Position numbers and translations under genes: made by a program
Shown: in pieces, positions 20,909 through 32,283 of the stretch
Position numbering within the stretch: the stretch's first letter is position 1
Layout: each line of letters begins with the position of its first letter
Assembly (NCBI GenBank): GCA_964017195.1
Contig: OZ024897.1
Span: 5,519,969 to 5,583,968 of the forward strand
Length of the DNA stretch: 64,000 nucleotides
Reading direction: 5' to 3'
DNA from: Siderastrea radians
Taxonomy: Eukaryota > Cnidaria > Anthozoa > Scleractinia > Rhizangiidae
The notes under the pieces: model-generated
What the model saw: the letters and a program-made list of their open reading frames with translations, nothing else
What the model was told of the DNA's origin: nothing
Database searches by the model: none

Positions 20909-22293
20909 TTACGAGTACTTGAGAAAACAAAATTACTTAAATAAAGAGCGAGCTCATCGCAATCAACACAAATCTATATAGGATACAAAATATTCCTACT
21001 CTTGAAGGTGACTTCCCCCATCTTTTTTGGTGCAACTTCCCTTCTTAAAGGAGATGAGCTGATAGCCTATTAGTGGGGAGCCTTTAACCTATTGACTCCG
21101 GTGTAGTCCAAAACCGCCCATAAAGGACCATTAAAAAACATTGTCCTCAGTTCAGTTTGTAACGTCATCAATTTGAGTGACAGAAGATGTTTTTGATAAC
21201 CATTTGATGCGCCAGGCACACTTCTAGCAAAAAGTGCCTGAACTGAAGCGCTCACTTAAAATAGACCAGAGTTACACAAAAAAAGGAAAAAGGTTCCTTA
21301 TGAAATTGATGCGAAACTTGACCTTATCAAAGGTTGCCAGTTCTAGTGGAAAATGTCGTCTTTTCTGAAAGTTTAGGTGAAATCTTTTCTATATAGTCCA
21401 AGGAAAGACTATTAAATGGCTTACAAACTAAAAAAATCGTATTGAGAACGAAAAACAACGGGACTGAGCGCTAAAACCCGGAAAGACGACCTGGTATGGT
21501 GTTTTTGTCGTTCAAATTTTGAATTGTGCGCCATGTCCACGTCGGACCGGGATTTGAGCAGACAGAAGCCAAATTACATAAACAGCGTCATCGCTTTATA
21601 TCCTCATCGTCGTTGCCGTTCATATCCAGGGATTTGTTATGTATAATAAAGCACTCAGTGTGCCCGTTCTCAATCTTAGTGTTTAAAAGGTTACTCTTAC
21701 CGTCACCTGGACAAGAACTTTAAACTAACCACCGAGACTCTTGTGTTGAAAACAGTTATTTTCTTGAGATATGCAATTGGTGCTAACTGTTGAATCTGTG
21801 GAAAAAATCCTGAAGTGTTCAACCTGAACCACTAAGATAAAACCTCTCGAGTTGTACTTTCATATGGTATGGCGCCTTCCTTTTTGTTAGTGTTATGCTC
21901 CGCACAGAGTGGGGCTAAATTTTGAGTCTGCGGGGAACCTCCTAAAGAAAGAGGTCCTCACTTTCGAGTCCGGTGAGTGAAAATCGTAGTCTGTGGCAGT
22001 TCTAGACTATATGGAATTTCTCGTTGACAGTAAAATTAGGAAAATTGTCAAATTTTATGCGTTGCCACCCATTTTTAGTTAAAGGGTTAAAGGGGATTAG
22101 ATGGGATAAATGGGGTTAAATAAGTCAAGTGGAGTTAAATAAGCAAAAGATTGAGTGAGCTAAATGCGGTATAGGGCTAAATGAAAAATACTTTCTAAGT
22201 TCTTTCAAGATGATCCAATCGCCCACTTCATTAAAACACACCACCACAGCCTACTATAGCCTTCCGACAGTTTAGAATGTAACAAGAAAAAGG
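20909..22293. other. Duplicated unit flank with GGGTTAAATG tract
   Basis: Homologous to 16800-18212; the degenerate GGGTTAAA tract lies at 22078-22180. No gene supported. Confidence 0.45.
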
Positions 22294-22650
22294 CGAGGCC
22301 AAGAAATGTTTCCAGAGGTTTTGGGTATGACCTCTACATCAGTGGATTTAATCCATTGCACAAAAACGTTAAACTCTGGCAGATCTTGTGTGAGTTTTGT
22401 CTCGAACACCCTCAGTAAGCAAACAAGAGAGAAGAAATGGGAGAGAATAGGTCTCTCCCAATAGCATTGCTGTTATAAGTGTAAAAACATAGAGATCGGT
22501 CTCCTTGATGTTTTAATACGACGTTAGTTTTAGTGATTTTATCATTAGTGAAAGATGGCAGGCGTCTCAACTTCAACGTTTTTGTGCAAGAAATTTAATC
22601 CACTGATGAAGGGGTCATACCCCACAGGTCTGGAAACATTTGTTACCAAA
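22294..22650. mobile_element. Inverted-repeat element in unit 3 flank
   Basis: Second copy of the element at 18213-18565 with the same inverted ends (AAATGTTTCCAGAGGTTTTG and GGTCTGGAAACATTT). Confidence 0.65.
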
Positions 22651-22686
22651 GAGCACTTTTACCTACACAGATTATCATTCAATAAT

Positions 22687-22858
22687 GGTTATTGCCCAGT
22701 TGGTATCAGGAAGCACGAAGCTCTCGAGAGTTCCACACACTTCAGTGATTTGATTGACATACGTCAAACGGCGGTTAATAAAGTAAATCCCTATTTAAAA
22801 ACCATCGTATTATCCTTATTATTCTTTTCGCTGCGTTCAGTTTCGGATTCAGAACACA
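22687..22858 (+). promoter_or_regulatory. Promoter of GPCR copy 3
   Basis: Conserved with the other copies; TATA-like TATTTAAAA at 22792-22800, 59 bp before the ATG. Confidence 0.5.
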
Positions 22859-23776
22859 ATGTCAAACTTCACCAGCAAAGCAAAAGCGTTTGAAGAATTC
22901 ATTTGCACTTCTTCGGTGGAACACAAGCCAGCCGTGAAATTCCTTGCAGCTTTCAACATCGTTTTATCGATCATCGCTTCCATTGGAAATATTCTGATCT
23001 TAATTGCGCTTCGAAAGGTATCTCCCATACATCCGCCATCGAAAATTTTGTTTCGCTGTCTCGCAGTCACTGACCTATGTGTTGGCGCTGTCGAACAACC
23101 GATCATCTCAATCCTTTTCATTGCTGTTGTAAACGACTCAAAGGAATTGTGTGGCCCCATCTTGGGTATAAGTTTTCTTCTCGGTGTTGTACTGTTTGGC
23201 GTCTCTCTACTAACTTTGACTGCTGTAAGCGTGGATAGACTTTTGGCCTTGTTGTTAGGGTTGCGATTTCGAAACATTGTAACATCGAGGCGAATTCTTG
23301 CGGCTGTAATCTGCTTTTGGATCCTGAACATTGCTATCGCCGTGTTGAGCAGTTTTTGGAATTACCTTATCTTCCTTTGGTGTGGCTGTGTGTTGATATT
23401 GTTTTGTATAATTACTTCAGTTTTTTCCTACGCTAAGATCTTCGCCACTCTTCATCGAAGACAAGCATTAGTTCACGAACGTTTCGCACGAGGGCAGCAG
23501 TCTCAAAGAGGAACGCCTTTGAACATTGTACGATTCAGAAAGACAGTTTACGGGGCGTTGTGGATAAAAATAACACTGCTTTCTTGTTATCTTCCGTATT
23601 TCATGGTGACGGTGTGGGCGAGTATCACGGGTTTAACACCATCTCTCGTCCTAGGTTGGAGGTTTACGACAACTGTTGTTTTCTTGAATTCGTCTTTAAA
23701 CCCGTTCCTTTACTGCTGGAAGATTAGAGAAGTGAGAAACGCAGTGAAAGACATAATCAGACAATGTATTTGCTGA
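22859..23776 (+). CDS. Rhodopsin-like (class A) orphan GPCR, copy 3
   Basis: Intact, intronless 305-codon paralogue of the gene at 14572. All landmarks are kept: NFT site, GN in TM1, LAVTD in TM2, Cys98, the DRY position (here DRL, closer to consensus than the ERL of copy 1), CYLPY in TM6 and NPFLY in TM7. About 15 residues differ from copy 1. Examples are E54V and V57I in the first intracellular loop, I73L, I78V, M82I and V83I in TM2, A94S, C190S and V192A in TM5, and Q206H, L208R and R211G in the third intracellular loop. Changes cluster in TM2 and loop 3, regions that could alter ligand or G-protein choice; that effect is inference. The downstream flank departs from units 1 and 2, so this is probably an earlier duplicate. 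Ligand unknown. Confidence 0.9.
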   Translation: MSNFTSKAKAFEEFICTSSVEHKPAVKFLAAFNIVLSIIASIGNILILIALRKVSPIHPPSKILFRCLAVTDLCVGAVEQPIISILFIAVVNDSKELCGPILGISFLLGVVLFGVSLLTLTAVSVDRLLALLLGLRFRNIVTSRRILAAVICFWILNIAIAVLSSFWNYLIFLWCGCVLILFCIITSVFSYAKIFATLHRRQALVHERFARGQQSQRGTPLNIVRFRKTVYGALWIKITLLSCYLPYFMVTVWASITGLTPSLVLGWRFTTTVVFLNSSLNPFLYCWKIREVRNAVKDIIRQCIC

Positions 23777-24560
23777 TCCGGATGGCTCGCCCAGGTGAAT
23801 TTGTGGTTGAAGTGGAATATGCCACGAGAAGATGTTATGAATTTGTCAGCTAGCATCTTATTCCACTTAAACAACACATTTCTATCGATTTACCATGACA
23901 ATAATAAACTAGCTAACAATGTAAGGTGTTTTACGGCGTGATTAAGAGATCCGCCCGCGATATAACACTCGGGAGCCAAATACGTCGTCGCGACCTTAAA
24001 AAGCGATTCGTTGAAAAGAGTAAACTATAGAAAGTGTTTAACGGAAAACCTACAGGCAAAACCAATTTTTTTCTCTTTTCTCTGAAGAGTTGCACGCAAC
24101 GTTGCCTAGTGTACTGAACACTTCTACGCAACGCTGGAAAAATTCATTGCGCGTTGCGAGGAACGTTGCAAATAGAAGAACCGACTTCTACTTCTCGCAA
24201 CGATTGCGGAAACAAAAAAGTTGCGAGACATGTTCATTTCATGGTATGTTACACTGTTCAATTTTTCCTGCAACTTGTATTGCAACAAAATTGCGAGACA
24301 AGTTACAAAAAAGATCGCCTAGTGTAACAGCGCCTTTAGTTTTTTAGAGTTAACTGCTTTTCAAAATTTTCAACAACTATTATAGACACATCTGCGAAAA
24401 CAATTTACAAAATAGCGTTAACCTTTAGGCTTCGATATATTAAATTAAAAAATGTAAATCATCTTGCCCTCGATGGTAGACATCGGACGGTTTACCTCAA
24501 AACTGAAATCTTCTCAATAAATGTCAGCATGCTATATATATTGTTTTCATGTTCTTGGGT
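23777..24560. other. 3' region of GPCR copy 3 with an insertion
   Basis: The first part and 24340-24540 match units 1 and 2. AATAAA at 24516-24521. About 24078-24335 is extra sequence rich in GTTGCGAG/GCAACG words and ending CCTAGTGTAACAGCGCC, probably a decayed MITE. Unit homology ends near 24545. Confidence 0.45.
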
Positions 24561-25780
24561 TTTGGCAAAGCGTTCTTTTGTTCTCAAAACAATCTTAAAA
24601 ACATCTGCACGAAGATCTCAAAAGATCTTAAAGAGAGGTGGAAAGATGTTTTTAAATTAACAAAACGCTAAAAGGCATCAGATTATCGGCAGATAAAAGA
24701 TCACTATCTTGAAACTTGTTAATAAGCGCAATTTTACAAGCCAATTTGCATTTGAAAGTAACATATGTTTTGGTGGCTTGATAATTATCGACTTCGATGT
24801 AAATAAACTTAAAAAGCAACCTTTGACGTCACGAAATACCGTATCGCTTGATACATGTTCTTCCTAATTTTAGCCTAAAAATACGTCTGTTATTGGTATT
24901 ATTTTGCAGTAGCTTTGTGTAAGCGGAAGGGAACTGAATACACGTACTTTTCCACTGAGAGATATAGATATTGATACTGTATCAATGACCACGTTCACTG
25001 GGTTCGCTGCTCGCCCTCCTCCACTCCCCCCTCCCCACCCCCCCAAATCAGATGTTAATCTGAACGATCCAAAAGTCGTTGACATTTTTTTCAAACTATA
25101 TTCGCATCTTCCTGGAAAGTCTTTGAAATTTTCCTTGTATTTTGGAATTTTTCAAAAAAAGATCGGACACGTTTTAATAACTTTCGGACAATCTTCGGAC
25201 AATTAAAAATTTCGAAAGTCTTCGGAAATTAGCTAAAACCGTCGTTAATGTTCAGTTCAGGAAATAAAATAATACAATTGACTGCTTGGAGGTCTGAAAA
25301 TTCTCGCGTTCAATGCGATATCTCTCTCATTTACTGCGCTCACTTGTTGGATTCCGAATTTTAAACATTTACAGAGACTGATTTGGTATCTCCATGCAGT
25401 TCCAAGCAGTTGCTAAGGGGACAATGGGATGTGAGCCACCGACATCAACCGGAATTTGAATGTTCCCTTTGTTGGCTTATTTTTACTCCCCAGCAAAGGC
25501 TGGCCGTGGTTATGGAGGCGCAATGAAAATGCGTCGGAAATGAAAAGTTGACATACGTACTTCAAGAGTGTCTGTGGTTCACGGACTCCTAATTTTTAAG
25601 TCGATGTCAAAGCCCGCGATAAAATGCTTCAGCTTAATGTATGGAATAACATGATTGATAGGCACCCATAAGGTATAGAAACATTCTCAGGGAGTTGAGC
25701 TCACCCCCCCCCCCCCAGGGATTGACATCACTAATGCTCTACTGACTGAGGTATGAGGTCAAACGGGAGCAGGTCTTGGG
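24561..25780. other. Stretch with no supported gene
   Basis: A C-rich tract lies at 25018-25048 and a poly-C run at about 25704-25718. The short frames overlap these and are not convincing. Confidence 0.4.
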
Positions 25781-25865
25781 TTTCCCTGCTAGCAGAGCCC
25801 CCTTTTCCTTTGTATTCGCTGAGCTGAGGGACGGGACGAAAAGGGACCTCTGCCATGGGTCGAAA
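25781..25865. repeat. Left member of an 83-85-bp inverted repeat pair
   Basis: TTTCCCTGCTAGCAGAGCCC through GACGGGACGAAAAGGGACCTC to CCATGGGTCGAAA. Its near-exact inverse complement is at 28341-28423, 2.5 kb away. Confidence 0.65.
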
Positions 25866-26098
25866 CTCCCTTTGATCCAACCGCCGTCCGACAGAGCTGA
25901 ATAACGCACTGCGCATGTTCGTTACGTCACTGCTCTACTCATCTCTCGTCCCCAGAGCTGCGATCCTTACGGTCGGCGCCACGGATCGCAGCTCTAGGTT
26001 GTGGAATGTGAATGAGTTACTGAATGAGTCAGTTTCTTGTTAATTGTGTTCGAAAAGGACAATAAATTGTGGAATATTTTGTTCTTAATGCCTATTTA

Positions 26099-26150
26099 GT
26101 GCTGGGAAATGTTAAAAGAAGAATTCGGTGTCTTTGGCGATATCATTAAG
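26099..26150 (+). CDS. Candidate small exon (RRM-like text), weak
   Basis: Bounded by an acceptor-like CTTAATGCCTATTTAG and a strong donor AAG|GTAAGT. It reads CWEMLKEEFGVFGDIIK, which resembles the helix-1/strand-2 part of an RNA-recognition motif (L-x2-F-x2-FG-x-I). No neighbouring exon was found, so this is a suggestion only. Confidence 0.2.
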
Positions 26151-28340
26151 GTAAGTAAAGTTTTCGTTCAATAGAAATTGTGGTTGAAAAGCTTTCTATT
26201 TTTAAAAGCTGTATTGCGGCAAGTCGAAGCGTCGTAAAGCGGCTGTGTCACTGTTCATAAAGATACCTTATTCTCTTACAACAAACTTATAAAATTTTGT
26301 AATTGCAAATTTTTAAACTTGTAATGAAGCAAGTTGAAAGTTACACTAAAGCAGACATGTACTTTATTTTAATTCAATTAACACCGACCATAGTTTTTGT
26401 TCAATGGCCGTGTTGCTCCGTAGAAACCAAAATCTTAATTTAAGACGTTTCTATTGAACGAAAGCTTTCACTTGGCTTACCTCAGTGATGTTAATGTCAT
26501 TGGAATTTTTGACAGTTTACCATTGTCTGAAGCGGTGCCATGCTTTTGATAGGAACACCTGTTGTTGTCTTTCTTGAGTTGTTTTCTGCATGTGGCGTTG
26601 ATAAGCGAGCGATTCAGCATTCACTTGACCAACACGACAAAGTTTAGCCTGAGTATCAGGCTTTCTGGGAGAAAGTCGTTATAAATCGCCTTGGAATTCA
26701 CTTGCCCGTAGACTTCCACATTTAAAGCAATTTTCTTGGGCCGACTCGAAAACAGAGGAAAAAAGAAAAGTCCCACAACCAATAAAGCACCACTTGCAAC
26801 TTTCGCGATAAAATAAAGCGACTGGGACATGTAAGCACAATTCGTAAAATCTCGTTTAAGCCAAAATTTTACCATTTTACCGATGAAAGCAAAATTTTTT
26901 CAAACTGAAATAAGATACAATATGGTATTGGCTGTCCAAAAACACACAGACTTTTCTTAACCACGCAACACTGTGCTTAACCAACGGAGTTGTTTACCGT
27001 ACGGGAAAATCCCACAAATACCGGCCATTTTAAATAGCCCGCCAGGCCTGCCCAGTCGCCAAGTCGGGTTCGCGCGCGGTCGCCCGCGTTTCGCACCGCT
27101 GACCGTTCAGCGTTATTCAGCTCTGTCCCGCCGTCCATGGTCGTGGACGGCGGTTTCCGAAACGCATGCTCCCTGTATTGTTTGCTCACCGTGACTTGAG
27201 CCCACTGTATCTCGCGCATTCCTATACAGTTATTCCGCTGTCATTTAGTGAGCCCGCATAGTAACATGCCGTCCTGGAAAGAGAACTAAACTCGTGAAGA
27301 GTTACAACGTTTACTTTCTCTCGTTTTTGTTAACATGGACGACAGAAAGATAGACAATCGAAAGAAGAAGCTCTAAGAAACACTCGACAAGTGAAGGAAT
27401 GGAATTTAGAGCGAAGAAAACATCTGTCAAGGCGAAGGACAACCTTCCACCTCCAAAGATTTTTCGAGCTGCGGACTTTCTGTGAAATGCTCCAGGTAGA
27501 GTAAATAACACATTTGATTGTAAATTTGTATCCTTACAGTTTTCGTAAAAGTTTTGAAAAACGTGCACAGTTCGTCTCACCAAATGCTCTTCAAAATAAC
27601 TTGCACATCGAGCGAAATCGTTTGCGCGTAGCTTCCCTCGAAGAAAGAATTGAACGCGTTTGGTCTTCAGAAACAAGGAAAGGCGTGTTTTAATAAATGT
27701 ATTATTTAGAAAAGGTTACTGTCTCTTCTTCTGTGTACCTTCATTCATAAAATTTCGAAAAGTAGTAATCTGACCTAAACAGACACAAATGCTCTGTTAT
27801 GGTTTGATTTCACGCGCGAGACAACATGAGAAATCTCTTGCGGAAATTTTCAAAATTTTGACTTTGAGATTGTATTTTTGGCTAATTCTTAATTGACAAC
27901 TGGTGTATTTTATTTAAAAGTAAGAAATTTTAACTATTCTAGATCAAGTGAGTGTTGTTTTTTCGAACCTATAAATTGTCCTTTCGCACTGCACATGGGT
28001 TGTTTATTACCAACTGCTAATTTAGTGAAGCGATCATAAAACACGCAGCCTTCAATGGGTTAAATTCTCTTTGATTCCTGGAGCTGTGGTCATGTTAAAA
28101 AAGCTTCCTTGTCCAGATAACTTGAAATTATTACCGTAGATTAGACAACAACTATCTCTAGACGAACTGTCTACTTTTTTTAGGGTTTTGGTGAACTTGC
28201 CATTCACGACAACAAAACTGTGCAGGTGTTTTTTGGCGCGCTAGTTGAGAACGGTGGGAGTCGTCAGCTGATCACGTGCTAAAAGCATCATGTGACGTTT
28301 CGGTCGCTAAGTAACCGTGGCGCATGCTCAACACAGTTCA
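26151..28340. other. Stretch with no supported gene; GC-rich patch at 27000-27250
   Basis: 27000-27250 is locally CpG-rich (GGGTTCGCGCGCGGTCGCCC), unlike the AT-rich surroundings, and could be a promoter. Frames at 26621-26875 and 27311-27676 (minus) show no recognisable domain. Confidence 0.35.
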
Positions 28341-28423
28341 TTTCGACCCATGGCAGAGGTCCCTTTTCGTCCCGTCCGTCAGCTCAGCGAATACAAAGGA
28401 AAAGGGGGCTCTGCTAGCAGGGA
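28341..28423. repeat. Right member of the inverted repeat pair
   Basis: Inverse complement of 25781-25865; it ends just before the duplicated pseudo-exon at 28441. Confidence 0.65.
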
Positions 28424-28440
28424 AGTCTTGGGTAATTAAA

Positions 28441-28780
28441 ATGGCAGATCGCGGAGATGAAGATACGAAGGGTATGGAATGTTGCCATCGCACGACAGTC
28501 CATGAACTCTTCATGTTTAAACCCACGAACCCCGAAATCCGGGGGGTAATGGGTTCTTCGAATCCCACCGACTTAAAAAAATTGTTCTTTATCCCGTATG
28601 GTCTCCATTTCTTATTAGAGCAATGCTCAGTGGGAAATGAATGGGCTCGCTTCAGCACTTCATTTGCACTGCAGAACAAATTCAATCTTTGATTACTCAA
28701 TTGCATAGCCGAGTTGGTATCGAGCTCATGTGGGACGAAATTATAAAGACAAATCTTGGATTATGAGACATTGACTAACC
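28441..28780 (+). pseudogene. Degraded exon in segmental duplicate A
   Basis: An ATG frame (MADRGDEDTKGMECC ... VGNEWARFST) runs to 28692. The downstream continuation that is in frame in the other copy (56458-56800) is frameshifted here. The copies share start, GMECC, CSVGNEWA and the final TNLGL codons, but each carries different indels. This suggests an ancestral coding exon now decayed in both. Protein family not recognised. Confidence 0.4.
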
Positions 28781-29448
28781 AACATTTTCTCCCCTTCTAT
28801 TCCGCCTGAGTTCTTTGCCCGTAGGATATTTGGTAAATATTAGGATCATTATGCCCGAGGGTGAAAGATTGTCCGAAAAAAGAATAGTTTGAGGGCAACT
28901 GGGAAATTTTGGGAACAATCTTTTATCCAAGAGCATTATCCTTTGACATACCAGCAAGCCAAGAAGAGGTTTATTTATTTTATACCCCTCATGATAAATT
29001 TTTAAAATGCACTTTTGTCGTGTTGAACAAGAAAAAAACATTGTTGATCATGGAACGATTGCGGGTGATCTCGCCGCCACTAGCCTCTGCAACTGAAACG
29101 ATTTTCTTTTTCTTCCATGAAAAATGAGAAAGTTTGACTGGGCTTGACTTTTTTACAGTAGAACAATATCAGCAAAGGACCGCAAAGGAAAATGCTGCAC
29201 GTGTACGTAGGATCTAGTACACCAGACCTAATCAGCCAAAGAAATACTCAAATGACAAACATCGCACCTTGCTCTGTTGAAGTTCTGTTAGTGTCGTGTT
29301 GATGTCTTCCAGAGTCAAATCTTTCTACGTAGTCAAATCAGCCTTGCTGCTATGTTTGTCACTTGACTTTTTTGTTTGCTTGTTTTGTTATGGTCGAAAT
29401 AAAATCGACCCTTCGTCCGAATTTGTACTGCACGTGGTGAGTTTTTAC
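28781..29448. other. Stretch with no supported gene
   Basis: Partly homologous to 56800-56960 (a CATTATGCCCGAGG block near 28846 and 56930). Otherwise nothing recognised. Confidence 0.35.
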
Positions 29449-29783
29449 AGGGACGGATCCAGGGGCTAGCCACCCCTCTCTCCTCCACAGAGGTTCGATG
29501 GGGCGTTCTTGGATTTCCGCTGTGCGAGGTGAGTGCAGGCGCTTACCACATTCTTTTACGCCTGCACTCACTTTTTCAACGGATTCTATCCTTACGAGAA
29601 ACCCTTTGAGCCTCTGCGGAGGAGAGAGTAGCCGACCGCCTCTTTGGGTCTTTTAACTTTGAAATTATAAAAGGGAACAAAACTATCACTGAGGCGGTTT
29701 TGTCTCCGATTGTTCCGATATCGTTCTGTCAGGTCAACCATCCCACCCCCACCCCCCCCCCCTCAAAAATCCTGGATTCGCCG
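29449..29783. mobile_element. hAT-like element carrying a GTGAGTGCAGGCG palindrome
   Basis: The left end ACAGGGACGGATCCAGG and the right end CCTGGATTCGCCGCCG resemble hAT terminal repeats, the right one degraded. The interior has the same palindrome (CTCTCTCCTCC-ACAGAGG, GTGAGTGCAGGCG, CGCCTGCACTCAC, GCCTCTGCGGAGGAGAGAG) found in both GPCR flanks. Confidence 0.55.
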
Positions 29784-29939
29784 CCGTTTTACTAGTGAGG
29801 GCGCTCAAAAATTAATCGGCGGGTTTTGAAAGTTAAAAGTTGATAGCCTGTAAGTAAGGAACCAAAGACTGTCTTTATAATAAAAGGCAAAGAAATGATC
29901 TAAGTTGACATATTTATTCTGAGCAAAACGCATGTTCGG

Positions 29940-30345
29940 TTCTCGAGTTTTTGGGTATGGTTAACCCTGTACAGTAAAAATATCTATTAAATATCTTAAA
30001 ACGAAGTATTTTTATAGGTTAAGTAAGCATAATTTAATAGATTTTTAACTTTTTACCTTTTATCTTTTTATATGATGTATTTTATTTTTATATTGTTATA
30101 TATATTTTTCTTTTACAGGACCCCTTTGATAACAGTACGCATGTACTGAAGGGCCATCCTGTTTAAAAATTCGTTATTATTATTATTATTATTATTAAGC
30201 AATGACTAAATATTTTGACAGTTAAATAAAGATATTCATTCATTCATTCATTCATTCAGTCACTCACTCATTCATTCATTCGTTCATTCGTTCGTTCGTT
30301 CGTTCGTTCGTTCATTCATTCATTCTTTGAAGGACAATCTCAGGT
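29940..30345 (+). repeat. Retroelement-like 3' end with (TTA)n and (ATTC)n tails
   Basis: GGGCCATCCTGTTTAAA precedes a TTA run (30173-30197). AAATAAAGATATTCATTC then starts an ATTC/GTTC run to about 30326. The following AAGGACAA...GGCAAATTTCCA matches 57047-57110 in duplicate B, so the tail is older than the duplication. Confidence 0.5.
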
Positions 30346-31095
30346 TTCTTTTAATGCAACTCTGAAGTGCTATTAAAAGGCAAATTTCCAGGCAATCGTT
30401 TGTCCGTAACAAAAACTCGCTTGGTGCATGCACTGCACAAGTCAAAAACTAACAATATCAATGAAGTTTATTCCCTTAGATAATTCATTTGTTATTTTTA
30501 TCTTGAAAAAAAAAGTTTTTTTGTATCCCAGTGAAAGTACGGTACTGATTCATTGTATCCGGCTACACCCTGTATCCAAAAAAGGAGAAAAATCACATTC
30601 TCTCTAAAATTCCAAAGTAACCCAATTTAGACAATTTTGCATCTGAACCCATGTTACTAAGCATGATCAGCAAACAAAGGGCCGAGAATTTGCAAGGAAA
30701 AACTTCCACGAAATAGATAACAAATACCTACTTTTGAGGTCACGACGCCAAAATCCTTGATGGCATAGTAGTCCAATTAACAAAAACAATCATTGTTATT
30801 GAAAACATCCATTGTTTACAAAAGCATACCACTTGATCATTAAAAAGTATTTAGTTAACTCCGCTTGTTACCCGGCATATTTTTTAAAATTTTCATTGCC
30901 TTATAATTTAAGAAAACTAAAAATCAATTTCTCCTTTAACACCTATGTAAATATCAAATAGACATAAATAACACTACCACCTAAATTTCTGATCTGTCAG
31001 ATATCGGCGATTAAAATTCGCCGCTATTCTGGAAAAATCTCCGGCAATCGATTTCTGTATACGTTCCCGCGAAAATCGTCAGCAATCGCTAGCGA
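30346..31095. other. Stretch with no supported gene
   Basis: AT-rich, no frame or repeat recognised. Confidence 0.35.
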
Positions 31096-31504
31096 CAAGA
31101 GAGGATAAAGGGGTAAGAGAGTTAATCCCCATATAGGCCATATACCCATCCTAAACCCTCTTAAGTTATTTCTAGTAACAAAGTTCAAAGTTCTAAACGT
31201 TATATCTTTTGAGAGGATAAATGTATTTCATATATTTTTTTTTAGTTTAATACTAAAAGCAAAATTTGGCGCCAACTTTGTGAAGGCGGAAAACGTCATA
31301 CTTGGAAAAAATATAGTTATGAAACTTTTCAGAATGACGCGTTCTATGTTGCTGCTAAAATTCAGGGTAACTGCTTTAAACCTCAATAAGTCATTTGAAA
31401 TTTGAATTTTCCGCCATTTTGACACTAAAAATAACTTAAGAGGGATTAGGATGGGGATAGCGCCTATATGGGGGAGTGGATCTTTTACCTTTTATCCTCT
31501 CTTG
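31096..31504. mobile_element. MITE with ~80-bp TIRs (409 bp)
   Basis: CAAGAGAGGATAAA, CCATATAGGC, CCCATCCTAA and CCTCTTAAGTTATTT appear in order from the left end and inverted from the right end. The outside sequences CTAGCGA and CTGGCGA are a 7-base direct repeat with one mismatch, possibly the target duplication. No coding capacity. Confidence 0.7.
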
Positions 31505-32283
31505 CTGGCGATCAAATTCGTCGCGACGAGCGTACAAAATCGCCCAGAAATGCTTCTAATCTAGAATATGTAGGTTGTGTTTGTTTTAATATTTACCAGA
31601 GCGTAATTTAACGTCCAGAAACATACGATTTGGGGCTAAACCAAAAACATTCGCCCAATCCAACAGTGAGATTTACACGCGAGGACCCACCAGATATATT
31701 TCAGGTTGACTCGCCTTATTCCCTACGTTTTCTGGCCATATCTGACTCGTTCTGCCACTGAAGAAAATCCCACATAAAAGAGAGCGATGATCGTCGCACG
31801 CTTCAGAGGTTACAATTCGTGATTTGGTAGCACTCAAAGCGTTTTGAGAGCAATAGAGATCTCCATAAAGTATCAAAATAAGGCTAAATAGAGTGCTACA
31901 GGAACTTTTCGTCAGAAAGTAAAGGTAGTCAAATCACACCCGCAAAAATAAACTCGTAGCTCCTTTTGTTCGACGAGCAACCAACCTGCCACTTGTATAT
32001 GGGAGTCCCCCCAGTTTTCGTACACAGTCGTTAAACGGTATGCTAATGTCCCTCCCATACCACCCTGCGTGCCTTGCTTCGCAAGTATCCAATCTTTCTT
32101 TGCCACAAAGTCAAGTAAATACGGTACGAGAGAGTAGTTTCACTACTGAGGTAAATAAATATAAATAAAATTTGTCGCGCAATCTTTTTACCAATATTTT
32201 GTCACGTTCATGCACAAGCAACTACAATAGATCTGTCTCAAAACATCAGTAATGCCATACACTCTACCCCCACCTATACCCTT
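31505..32283. other. 3' flank of phospholipase-like gene A
   Basis: Downstream of the minus-strand gene ending at 32284. I did not find a canonical AATAAA on the minus strand here; no other gene seen. Confidence 0.35.

Noticed and set aside
27311..27676. 121-codon minus-strand frame
   Set aside because: No recognisable motif and no supporting splice or polyadenylation context.
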